64,000 nt of DNA, taken from assembly GCA_020632595.1 (NCBI GenBank), contig JACKFF010000009.1, positions 124,001-188,000 on the forward strand, given 5' to 3'. Shown piece by piece: positions 29,400 through 37,158 of this stretch; the stretch's first letter is position 1; each line of letters opens with the position of its first letter. The notes beneath the pieces are model-generated. The model was not told the origin of the DNA. It did no database searches and saw nothing but the letters and a program-made list of their open reading frames with translations. Source of the stretch: Nitrospiraceae bacterium (GTDB taxonomy: Bacteria > Nitrospirota > Nitrospiria > Nitrospirales > UBA8639). The position numbers and the translations under genes were made by a program.

Positions 29400-30227
29400 G
29401 AGCCGTGAGGCCGGACATCTCTGAACGAACCGCCTGTCGTCTGCTCCAGGTGAGCCGATCGGCGCTGCATCGGTCGACCAAAGGCAAGCGGGCTCATGCG
29501 ACGCTCTCGGAGACACTCGTGGCCAAGCTTGAGCCACTGATTCAGGCCTATCCAACCTATGGGTATCGCCGGCTGTGGGCCCTGTTACGCTTTCGTGAGG
29601 GACAGTTCCATAATCGCAAAGCGGTCTATCGGGCCTTACGCCTGAAGCGGTGGTTGGTACATCAGCGGACAGCGACCCCACGCCCTCGTGTGCAGTCTCG
29701 GCGAAGTCGAACGACACAGAGTAATCATCGCTGGGCCATGGATGTGACGCATATCCCCTGTGGGCAGGATGGCTGGGGGCATTTGACCGCCGTGATTGAT
29801 TGTCATGATCGCGAAGTGATTGGCTATGAGTTTGCGTTGCGCGGACGGGCGCAGGAAGCGGAACGAGCCATCGAAGCGGCCTGTCTCACCCGATTCGGCA
29901 CACTTCGTCCCGTGGGTGCCACCCCCGTCCTTCGCAGTGACAACGGGTTAATCTTTCAGAGCCGCCGTTTTCGACAAGCCTGTCGAGACTATCGCAACTC
30001 AAGGGTTTATTACGCCGTACACGCCGCAACAGAATGGGTTAATCGAGCGGTTTTTTCGGAGTCTCAAAGAGGAGTGCATCTGGCAATATCGATTTGGCAG
30101 CTTCAAGGAGGCGCAACACCGGATCAATGGATGGATGCGATGGTACAACGAAGGACGACCCCATCAAGCCTTACAGTATCGGAGTCCTCGTCAATATCGG
30201 CAGAAACAAGGCTTACAGGTGGCTTGA
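29396..30227 (+). pseudogene. IS3 OrfB of copy B, frameshifted
   Basis: The integrase core is present: WAMDVTHIPCGQDGWGHLTA with the first D, RSDNGLIFQSRRFRQ with the second D, and GLIERFF with the E in another frame. Compared with copy C, two bases are missing near 29994-30005 (CGCAACTCAAGGG where C has CGCTTAACTCAGGAG), so the frame is lost before the catalytic glutamate. The rest of the C-terminus (KEEC, WYNEGRPHQALQ-like) continues in a different frame to 30227. Confidence 0.88.
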
Positions 30228-31307
30228 TTTCGGGGGAGCACTACAGACCTTTTATCAATTTCCACAGCCGCATTGGCAACATCTGCGCACGACGAATCCA
30301 GTGGAGTCGCCGTTTGCCGCCGTCCGCTTACGCACGGATGCGGCCAAACGGTACAAGAAAGTGGCCAATGCCACCGCAGTAATTTGGAAACTGCTCATGG
30401 TCGCGGAACAGAGCTTTCGTCGAGTGAAACATCCGGAGTTGATGGCCGAAGTCTATCGCGGAGTGGAATTTGTGGATGGAAAACAATCGAAAACTGAGGT
30501 GGCCGCCTAACTCTGTTTACACACTATTTGACGGAACCTCGTACCCTGAGTGAACTCAACTATATTTCTAACAAAAGGTATTGAAGCAATTAGCTTTACA
30601 TTATCATTGAGCTTCCCCTTCCATCTGCTAAAAGGGTTACGAATATATGATCGCTTAAAAACCTCTAGTTTAATTCCATCATCGTCTTTGATGGCCATTA
30701 AGCATTGGTGAGAAGGCGCTATTAGCCTACTTTCTATGGTGCGCAAAAAGTCAAAATTATGAGTCAAAATCATCATACGAAATTTTTCTATCTCTGACAT
30801 ATATTTGAGATAGTCGATAATGGCATGCTTGTTTTTGTAATCGAAAGAATCTGCAATATCGTCAATAATAAAAAGCGTTGCCCCCTCTCCCCCTTCACTT
30901 CTCCGGGCTCTAGCTTCAACCTCAAAAATGATGTTTAGAATATATAATGCTCGTTTTTCGCCTGTGCTTAATATCTTTAACAAGTCGTCTTTTTTATCAA
31001 AGGTTTTTTGATCCGTTCTATCATTAAAGATAAATTCGATGGTTTCGACATTACCCTTTAAAATAACGTCTTCTTTATTTTTGATAGCCAACCGAAATGG
31101 CAGGTGAGTAAATCGGTTATTAAAAATCCTAACAACTTCTTCCCATTCGGTTTTTTCATCTTTTGCTTTTTGCAAAAGCGCTCTTATTTCTTCTTGGCCT
31201 TCTTTGTATTTTCTTATCAGCTCTCCAAAGAGCGTTTTTTGATCGACAAGATAAGCGAACCAAAGTCTCTTAGAGAACTCCCCGAGGTCAGTTAATTCAG
31301 GCAAAAT

Positions 31308-32535
31308 TGTAGTGCTCCCCCGAAATCAAGCCACCTGTAAGCCTTGTTTCTGCCGATATTGACGAGGACTCCGATACTGTAAGGCTTGATGGGGTCGTCC
31401 TTCGTTGTACCATCGCATCCATCCATTGATCCGGTGTTGCGCCTCCTTGAAGCTGCAAATCGATATTGCCAGATGCACTCCTCTTTGAGACTCCGAAAAA
31501 ACCGCTCGATTAACCCATTCTGTTGCGGCGTGTACGGCGTAATAAACTCCTGAGTTAAGCGATAGTCTCGACAGGCTTGTCGAAAACGGCGGCTCTGAAA
31601 GATTAACCCGTTGTCACTGCGAAGGACGGGGTGGCACCACGGGACGAAGTGTGCCGAATCAGGTGAGACAGGCCGCTTCGATGGCTCGTTCCGCTTCCTG
31701 CGCCCGTCCGCGCAACCGCAAACTCATAGCCAATCACTTCGCGATCATGACAATCAATCACGGCGGTCAAATGCCCCAGCCATCCTGCCCACAGGGATAT
31801 ACGTCACATCCATGGCCCAGCGATGATTACTCTGTGTCGTTCGACTTCGCCGAGACTGCACACGAGGGCGTGGGGTCGCTGTCCGCTGATGTACCAACCA
31901 CCGCTTCAGGCGTAAGGCCCGATAGACCGCTTTGCGATTTAGGAACGTCCCTCACAGCGTAACAGGGCCCACAGCCGGCGATACCCATAGGTTGGATAGG
32001 CCTGAATCAGTGGCTCAAGCTTGGCCACGAGTGTCTCCGGAAGCGTCGCATGAGCCCGCTTGCCTTTGGTCGACCGATGCAGCGCCGATCGGCTCACCTG
32101 GAGCAGACGACAGGCGGTTCGTTCAGAGATGTCCGGCCTCGGCTCTCACGCGTCGGACATCTCTCGCGCTAAGGGTACGGTTTCATGGCCTCCCGTAACA
32201 CATCATTCTCCACCACCAGCTCCCAATCTTTTGTTGGAGCTTTTTGATCTAGTCATCTTTCAAGGCTTCCTCATCTTTGGGCCGTCGCCGCAAGCCATTC
32301 TCTGCCGCCCGCAGATACTGATCTTGCCAACTCTCCACTTCGGCTACTCGCAGACCGTGTTGCCGGGCGGCTTCAACCACCGACGTCTCCCCTTTGAGCA
32401 CACTCAAGACCAGCGCAGCTCGTCGTTTGGCGGTCCATCGTTAATTGGTCCTTCTTGTCCTTGGCCCGCAGATGCCCTCCTTTAAGATGTGGGTTATGTC
32501 TTAAAGGTGGTCTCACTTTCAAGGGGAGCAGTATA
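31308..32535 (-). mobile_element. IS3-family element copy C, inverted, without target duplication
   Basis: Both ends are present (TGTAGTGCTCCCC at 31308 and GGGGAGCAGTATA ending at 32535), so the element is complete in length. It is inverted relative to copy B and carries several small indels, which leaves OrfA and OrfB broken. The flanking bases (AAAT left, TGCT right) do not match. Missing duplication plus truncated genes on both sides suggests an IS-promoted deletion or recombination. Confidence 0.88.
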
Positions 32536-33125
32536 TGCTTACGTAAATCAAAGGCCTTGAGATATTGGAAGGCTTCCGATAAACGAATTCTCTCTTTCCC
32601 CTTTTCTTGTTTGAGTCCGGCTTCCGTTCGTTCAGTTAACCAGGAACTAATTTTTTCAGAAATACTCGTTTTAATTTCGTCCTTCGGTCGTCGCATATCA
32701 ACAACTCCAACCGTATCATTCCAATTAAATTCCTTTTCCTCCGGAAAATACAACAAAAAAAGGTGCCCCTTTAAGTTTCCCATTTGGGTTTCTGTAAAAT
32801 CCTCGCGTTTAATGCAATTATTAATTGTTCCATAAGCCATTAATTCATTCTCAGGGATCCCCAAAATTTTCCACACAGACTTTGGGAATTCCCCGTTTCT
32901 TAACACCTCATCCAAAACTGAAATATCTTCGGGATTGGGAGGGTCTGATTCATAAACTTTCCATTTTCCCTGAAGAGCTTCAAAGGGGGAAACCTTCGGT
33001 TTTCCAGATTCGACCCACCGTTTATATTCACGCCCGTATTGTGGATTCCTCCGTACGCATTCTCGATGAAAAAAATATAACTTCCTCGCCCATGTCTGCT
33101 CATCTTTCTTACTTGCTCTAGCCAT
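32536..33125 (-). pseudogene. Hypothetical island gene truncated at its 3' end by IS3 copy C
   Basis: About 196 native residues (from the ATG at 33125) run into the IS3 end, after which the frame reads IS sequence. The N-terminus (ARKLYFFHRECVRRNPQYGREYKRW) resembles the helical start of DUF6499-like regulators. The last native segment (RLSEAFQYLKAFDLRK) looks like the lead-in to a helix-turn-helix. Family assignment is uncertain. The gene was probably a small regulatory or accessory protein of the island, transcribed towards the ATPase. Confidence 0.55.
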
Positions 33126-33482
33126 TCCGCAGAATAAGGGGAATCCCCTTATCTCCCATAGGAAAACTTTTTCGCAGGGATTACTTTGTGGTCATTCGTT
33201 AGTAGAAGGTAAAACCTTAAAAAAAGCAAGGGAGGTTGAGATGAAAAACCAAATGCCATGAATGCCATCAAGTTGTTGACGGAAAAGCCCATTGAATCCC
33301 TTGAGGAAAACAAACAGGGAATCATCGACAACATATTTTCTGCCTTTTCACCTTTCTCATGTGGAAGGGTAAAGAAACATCCAAGGGAACCCTCCCAGAG
33401 GGTGTCCAAAAACCTCTAGGAAGGATAGTGACACACGATATCAGCGTAACCCGGACATTAGACCATACAGACTAGGAAAGGA
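33126..33482. other. Divergent intergenic region in the island
   Basis: It separates the truncated minus-strand gene from the plus-strand methylase-resolvase-integrase operon, so both promoters should lie here. No repeat, RNA or credible ORF was recognised. Confidence 0.4.
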
Positions 33483-34307
33483 ATGAAAAAGCGTATGAAT
33501 ACTCTGGAACCAGATCAACCAATTATGAATACCTCTCCGAAAGAAAACCTTCGGCAAGCCCTACGGTTTGCGGAAGCCGGACATTCTCTGATGGAAGCCG
33601 AGGCCCTGTTTGGATTCTCCAGAAGAGACCTCGAACACCATCTCATCCAAGCCAAAACCCGGCAGGCACTGATCCGACAGCATCTCCAATCCCGCCCTCG
33701 GTTAACGTCCGTACTGCGCTACCCCGAGCGGGGACCGTGGGGAACTTCCAATTATTTTGGAAACTGCCCCGGTTATCTGGTGGTGGATTTATTGGATTAC
33801 TTAAAACCAAAATCTCTATTTGACCCTATGGAAGGATCGGGAACCGCAGGAGATGTCTGCTTTGATTTTGAGGTGGACTATTGCGGGGGAGATTTACAAC
33901 TAGGATTTGATCTCCTCAGTTCTCCTCTCCCCAACCGAGATTTTGAATTGATCTTTTGGCATCCTCCTTATTGGCCCGGCCACCAATATTCGACTCATCC
34001 AAACGATCTTTCTTCAGCCAAGAATATCAAACATTTTTTGCTGGCCCTTCATGCAGCGTTTACCCGTCTGATTGATTGTCTCGCTCCAGGGGGACATCTT
34101 GCCCTTCTTATCGGGGATGGCCGAAAACAAGGGAAGTTTTATCCCATACACAACGAAATCATCCAATGGAATCTCTTGCGCCTCGAAGTGGTCCTTATTA
34201 AGGAAGGGGACCATCAGCGCCGGGCGCAATTCTTTCGTTACGGTCCGACCCCTTTTATTCCTACGTTGCATGAATATTTGTTGATCTTCCAAAAGGAGAA
34301 CACCTAA
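33483..34307 (+). CDS. DNA-methyltransferase-like protein (N4/N6-methylase fold)
   Basis: This 274-residue protein starts with a predicted helix-turn-helix (ALRFAEAGHSLMEAEALFGF). It continues into an AdoMet-dependent methylase fold, with SAM-binding motif I LFDPMEGSGTAGDVC (about residues 117-131) and catalytic motif IV FWHPPYW, a variant of D/N/S-PPY/W in which the first position is His. GGHLALLIGDGR matches a later core strand. The motif order I then IV is that of alpha/gamma-type amino methylases. There is no partner restriction gene. The stop overlaps the resolvase start (TAATG), implying translational coupling. It may protect or mark the element, but the substrate is unknown and the His in motif IV makes activity uncertain. 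Confidence 0.7.
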   Translation: MKKRMNTLEPDQPIMNTSPKENLRQALRFAEAGHSLMEAEALFGFSRRDLEHHLIQAKTRQALIRQHLQSRPRLTSVLRYPERGPWGTSNYFGNCPGYLVVDLLDYLKPKSLFDPMEGSGTAGDVCFDFEVDYCGGDLQLGFDLLSSPLPNRDFELIFWHPPYWPGHQYSTHPNDLSSAKNIKHFLLALHAAFTRLIDCLAPGGHLALLIGDGRKQGKFYPIHNEIIQWNLLRLEVVLIKEGDHQRRAQFFRYGPTPFIPTLHEYLLIFQKENT

Positions 34308-34888
34308 TGGAAGTGGCCTTATATGCACGTGTGAGTACCGGGAGCCAAGATCCTGAGGTTCAATTAGGAGCCCTTCGGCAGCATTGCGAGCAGCGGGGGT
34401 TCACGATTGTGGAGGAATTTATTGATCATGGGGTGTCGGGGGCAAAAGAAAAACGTCCCAGCTTAGATCGCCTGAATAAGACCGCCTGGCATGGACAATT
34501 TCAAGCGGTGCTCGTCTGGAGGTTTGACCGTTTTGCTCGGTCGGTTAAACATTTGCTCTCGGCATTAGAAAATTTCCGGTCCCTGAATATTCATTTCATT
34601 TCCCTTCAGGAACAATTCGATACCTCCACGCCCATTGGCCACGCCATGTTTACCATCATCGGCGCAATGGCCCAACTTGAACGGGATATAATTCGAGATC
34701 GCGTCAAGGCCGGATTAGACCGAGCCCGAGCCCGTGGGATTCGGTTAGGCCGACCGCCCGTCGCAAACAATATTTCTTATATTGGTTTTTTGCATCGGGA
34801 AGGCCTGTCCATTCCGGCCATCGCTCGGAAGTTGAAGTGTAGTCGGTCTACCATTCGCCGTCGTCTTCGAGAGGCCCATCATGAATAA
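34307..34888 (+). CDS. Serine recombinase (resolvase/invertase family)
   Basis: The 193-residue enzyme has the resolvase catalytic domain: YARVSTGSQD carries the nucleophile Ser10 and Arg8, followed by VLVWRFDRFARSVKHL and QLERDIIRDRVKAGL. A short C-terminal helix-turn-helix follows (LSIPAIARKLKCSRSTIRRR). It starts inside the stop codon of the methylase-like gene and overlaps the excisionase by eight bases. Size and layout fit a small resolvase rather than a large serine integrase. It may resolve dimers or invert DNA, alongside the tyrosine integrase that performs insertion. Confidence 0.92.
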   Translation: MEVALYARVSTGSQDPEVQLGALRQHCEQRGFTIVEEFIDHGVSGAKEKRPSLDRLNKTAWHGQFQAVLVWRFDRFARSVKHLLSALENFRSLNIHFISLQEQFDTSTPIGHAMFTIIGAMAQLERDIIRDRVKAGLDRARARGIRLGRPPVANNISYIGFLHREGLSIPAIARKLKCSRSTIRRRLREAHHE

Positions 34889-35087
34889 ATCCAGCCCTAA
34901 TATTGTGGAGTCTCGATTGGTATCCGAACAGGAAGCCGCACAGTACCTTGGCATCTCCTATTGGACGGTTCGAAACTTGCGGTTTCGGGGAGAACTCCCT
35001 TCCGTAAAAATTCATCGCCGGATTCTCATTGATCGGCAAGACCTGGATGCCTACATTTCCAGACTCAAAAAGGTGGAGGGGCCTTGA
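34881..35087 (+). CDS. Excisionase-like helix-turn-helix protein
   Basis: This 68-residue protein has the MerR/Xis-type winged helix seen in the excisionase DNA-binding family: VSEQEAAQYLGISYWTVRNL, then RGELPSVKIHRRILIDRQDLDAYI. The start codon lies within the end of the resolvase gene. Position directly before the integrase supports a role as the recombination directionality factor for island excision. Confidence 0.88.
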   Translation: MNKSSPNIVESRLVSEQEAAQYLGISYWTVRNLRFRGELPSVKIHRRILIDRQDLDAYISRLKKVEGP

Positions 35088-35135
35088 CTTTTGGACTCAA
35101 TGGAGCGATCCATCAAGGAGTCAGGGGGATGAACC

Positions 35136-36215
35136 ATGGGAAGGGTCTACCAAAGAGGGCACACGTGGTGGATACAATATTACCACCAGGGACAATTGTT
35201 TAGGGAAAGTAGCCGTTCCCCTCAAAAATCAGTCGCGACGGCGTTCTTAAAAAAACGGGAAGGTGAAGTCGTCGATGGCCGGTTACCAAATTTACAGGCT
35301 GATCGAACCACGTTTGAGGATCTGACCAACCTACTGATCCAAGATTACCGCAATAATGGCCGAAAAACCCTCACCCGAGTCGAACAACTCGTTAATCATC
35401 TCAAGGAATCCTTTTCCAAGTTTCGAGCCCACGATATAACGAGCCCTCACCTTTCGAGATACATCGAAAGACGACAACAGGAAAAAGCCGCTCCTGCCAC
35501 TATAAATCGTGAATTGGCCGCCCTCAAACGCATGTTTAATTTAGCAATCAAACAAACCCCACCTCTCGTAAAGCCCTATACCATCCCCCACATCCCGAAA
35601 CTCAAGGAAAACAATATTCGGACCGGTTTTTTTACGCATGAAGAGTATCAGTTACTCCGGGGCCGTTTATCCGATTACCTCAAAATTCCCTTCATCATTG
35701 CCTATTGGACGGGAATGCGATCAGGAGAGATTCTTGGTCTTCAATGGGATCACGTTGATCTCGAAAAGGGGTGGATCCGATTAGACCCCGGTACCACCAA
35801 AAATGGGGAGGGACGAATCATTCCCTTGGCTAATGAGGTCACCCATGGTCTCAAGCAATGGTGGCGAGAATCCCGCCTGAAATACCCTTATTGCCCGTGG
35901 GTGTGCCATTACAGGGGAACATGGTTACGGAGAATACCCAAGAGAACATGGAAAGAGGCCTGTGACAAGGCCCATATGCCAGAGAAACTGTTTCATGACT
36001 TACGAAGGACAGGCGTTCGAAACCTCATCCGGTCCGGCATTTCTGAACGAGTGGCTATGGATATTTCTGGCCATCGGACCCGATCCGTCTTTGACCGCTA
36101 CAATATTGTGAGTGAGGCAGACCTGGTTCAGGCTAAGGACAAATTGAACACCTTGAGCACAATTTCGAGCACAATGGGGAAGGAGAAGGAGGGAGAGATC
36201 GCTGTAAGTTGTTGA
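35136..36215 (+). CDS. Tyrosine integrase of the tRNA-Arg island
   Basis: The 359-residue integrase has an N-terminal arm-binding/AP2-like region (RGHTWWIQYYHQGQLFRESS), a SAM-like core-binding domain (about 60-155) and a catalytic domain. The active-site residues appear complete: Arg about 195 in TGMRSGEI, Lys about 222, His287 and Arg290 in FHDLRRTG, His313 in SGHRTRS and Tyr322 in FDRYNI. The gene ends five bases before the attR/tRNA sequence, as expected of an integrase that inserts into that tRNA. A ribosome-binding site (GGGGGATGAACC) precedes the ATG. Confidence 0.95.
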   Translation: MGRVYQRGHTWWIQYYHQGQLFRESSRSPQKSVATAFLKKREGEVVDGRLPNLQADRTTFEDLTNLLIQDYRNNGRKTLTRVEQLVNHLKESFSKFRAHDITSPHLSRYIERRQQEKAAPATINRELAALKRMFNLAIKQTPPLVKPYTIPHIPKLKENNIRTGFFTHEEYQLLRGRLSDYLKIPFIIAYWTGMRSGEILGLQWDHVDLEKGWIRLDPGTTKNGEGRIIPLANEVTHGLKQWWRESRLKYPYCPWVCHYRGTWLRRIPKRTWKEACDKAHMPEKLFHDLRRTGVRNLIRSGISERVAMDISGHRTRSVFDRYNIVSEADLVQAKDKLNTLSTISSTMGKEKEGEIAVSC

Positions 36216-36220
36216 AAAAA

Positions 36221-36265
36221 TGGTGCCCCCGACACGAATTGAACGTGCGGCCCGCGGTTTAGGAA
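36221..36265 (-). repeat. attR: tRNA-borne copy of the island repeat
   Basis: These 45 bases are identical to attL at 24447-24491. They restore the complete 3' end of the tRNA, so the tRNA gene remains functional after integration. Confidence 0.92.
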
Positions 36266-36297
36266 ACCGCTGCTCTATCCGACTGAGCTACGGGGGC
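36221..36297 (-). tRNA. tRNA-Arg (anticodon CCT)
   Basis: The reverse complement starts GCCCCCGTAGCTCAGTCGGA and folds as a 77-nt cloverleaf: acceptor GCCCCCG/CGGGGGC, anticodon stem GCGGT/ACCGC with loop TTCCTAA, T arm with TTCAATTCG, and encoded CCA. The anticodon CCT reads AGG arginine codons. It is the integration target of the island, and its 3' portion is the attR core. Confidence 0.96.
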
Positions 36298-37094
36298 AGC
36301 CTTTAATTTGAACACGATACAGATTTTACCAGTAAAGGAAATTGGTGAACGCTATTAGGAGTTACGTTTACCCTATGACTTGAGCCAATCCTCTTCATTG
36401 AGATGCCTGTAAAGATTTAAATATCTTCTCTAAACTGATGACTAAAGACCTTCAGACAGTCCCAGCATCCAACCCGATCTTCAAACATTCGTCACTGCTC
36501 AATTGCTCAGATCATGAAACCGAAATTCTGAACACCGGCAGGTCCGAAGCAATCTGAACGTATTTCAACAGAACCAACACTTCGCCAATTATACAAAAGA
36601 CAATAAGTTAGTTAATAGCCCCCCCAAAGCCCAACTTGAACAAATACCCCTGATATTGTCGAATATGGGTAGTCAGAGGCAACAATCGAGAATCATAAAT
36701 GTTGTGTCTTTCTCTGAAAATGGGATAAATCCCCATTGAAGGTCAAACTACCATTTTGTCAGATTTAAAATCTCTCTCCCAGCCGAAATCCCATGAAATG
36801 CGGAATGAGCAGAACAGGCTTTAGGGGAGGACCAGAAAGACAGTTTGTTCCATTCCTCTTCACTGAAAACCCGGGCCTCTCATCCTTCGGAGCGGCCATT
36901 CTCACATTTTAGGGACATTTTAGCGACATTTCTTCCCATCAATCCCATTCAGCACCCGCAATTCATCCTTTCACACGGTAGGTCCATTATTTATTTGGTT
37001 AAAGCCTGGCCCCTTCCCCATAATCTCAAAAGGCAACACTTGATAAAATTACTCTGCGATCAAAAATTCGAAAATTCAACGATAATCAAAAAAG
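36298..37094. other. Gene-free region beyond the tRNA
   Basis: About 800 bp with no convincing gene. The tRNA promoter should lie near its left edge. A frame at 36845-37114 has no protein-like composition and no ribosome-binding site. This may be residual sequence from older rearrangements. Confidence 0.4.
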
Positions 37095-37128
37095 TGTGCC
37101 CCTTTCTTTTTTAAAAAGAAAAGGGCGC
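37095..37128 (-). terminator. Hairpin terminator after the PrsT-like gene
   Basis: The sequence GCCCCTTTCTTTTTT followed by AAAAAGAAAAGGGCGC forms a long AT-rich stem with G/C base, located about 30 bp past the stop of the minus-strand TPR gene. The U-rich arm makes it a credible intrinsic terminator. Confidence 0.6.
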
Positions 37129-37158
37129 ATGAAGTTCGCACCACACCTCAATGAAAAA

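Larger units (their letters stand above)
29007..30245 (+). mobile_element. IS3-family element copy B
   Basis: The left end TATACTGCTCCCC (29007) and right end, inverted, TGTAGTGCTCCCC (from 30245) are imperfect terminal repeats. GACC is duplicated at 29003-29006 and 30246-30249, as usual for IS3. The element contains an intact OrfA and a frameshifted OrfB. It is the best-preserved of three related copies in the window (A at 21.8 kb, C at 31.3 kb). Confidence 0.92.
28032..30510 (+). pseudogene. IS256-family (mutator-type) transposase interrupted by IS3 copy B
   Basis: The N-terminal 325 or so residues (28032-29006) and the C-terminal 86 residues (30250-30510) are those of a single IS256 transposase. 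Features are HVLEEEVTELLG, YRNGYG, LWVDGLYVKAG (catalytic D), VIGDGHLGIWAGL (catalytic D), CWNHKSLNVL and, after the interruption, FYQFPQPHWQHLRTTNPVES with the catalytic E. The ATG at 28032 follows GGAGGCACCGCC. Insertion of copy B after RDWDRLTTY inactivated the gene. Confidence 0.92.
27932..30540 (+). mobile_element. IS256-family element inserted in the ATPase gene
   Basis: Terminal inverted repeats are clear: GAGGTATCTTCAAAAGGTGT at the left and, read inward from 30540, GAGGTTCCGTCAAATAGTGT. The 8-bp target duplication GTACCCTG is present at 27924-27931 and 30541-30548. The element contains one transposase gene, itself interrupted by IS3 copy B. Without copy B it would be about 1.37 kb, normal for IS256. 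Confidence 0.93.
27428..31307 (-). pseudogene. ABC/SMC-type ATPase, split by an IS256 element and missing its N-terminus
   Basis: Two pieces join in frame when the IS256 element and one 8-bp duplication are removed: 31307-30549 supplies the sequence up to EFTQGT, and 27923-27428 continues EENDDYSLLTSVLHY. The joined C-terminal part has an ABC signature (LSTGEKRALYILN), Walker B (LFIIDDIADSFDY) and H-loop (LTHNFDF), as in AAA_13/RloC-like and other SMC-like ATPases often found in anti-phage loci. The Walker A region and everything N-terminal is absent, because the gene runs into IS3 copy C at 31308. The product cannot be functional. Its original role (possibly defence) is inference. Confidence 0.82.
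24447..36265 (+). mobile_element. Integrative genomic island in tRNA-Arg(CCT)
   Basis: About 11.8 kb lies between perfect 45-bp repeats derived from the tRNA-Arg gene. The integrase gene ends five bases from the tRNA copy, the classical layout of an integrative element. Cargo includes a hydrolase-TPR lipoprotein, an ABC/SMC-type ATPase (broken), a truncated hypothetical gene and a methylase-like gene coupled to a resolvase and an excisionase. About 3.8 kb of the island is later IS sequence (IS256 type, two IS3 type). No conjugation or phage structural genes are seen, so it is a non-self-transmissible island or an eroded element. Confidence 0.9.

Noticed and set aside
36845..37114. An 89-residue plus-strand ORF before the PrsT-like gene
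   Set aside because: No ribosome-binding site or domain was seen, and it overlaps the terminator hairpin of the converging gene.
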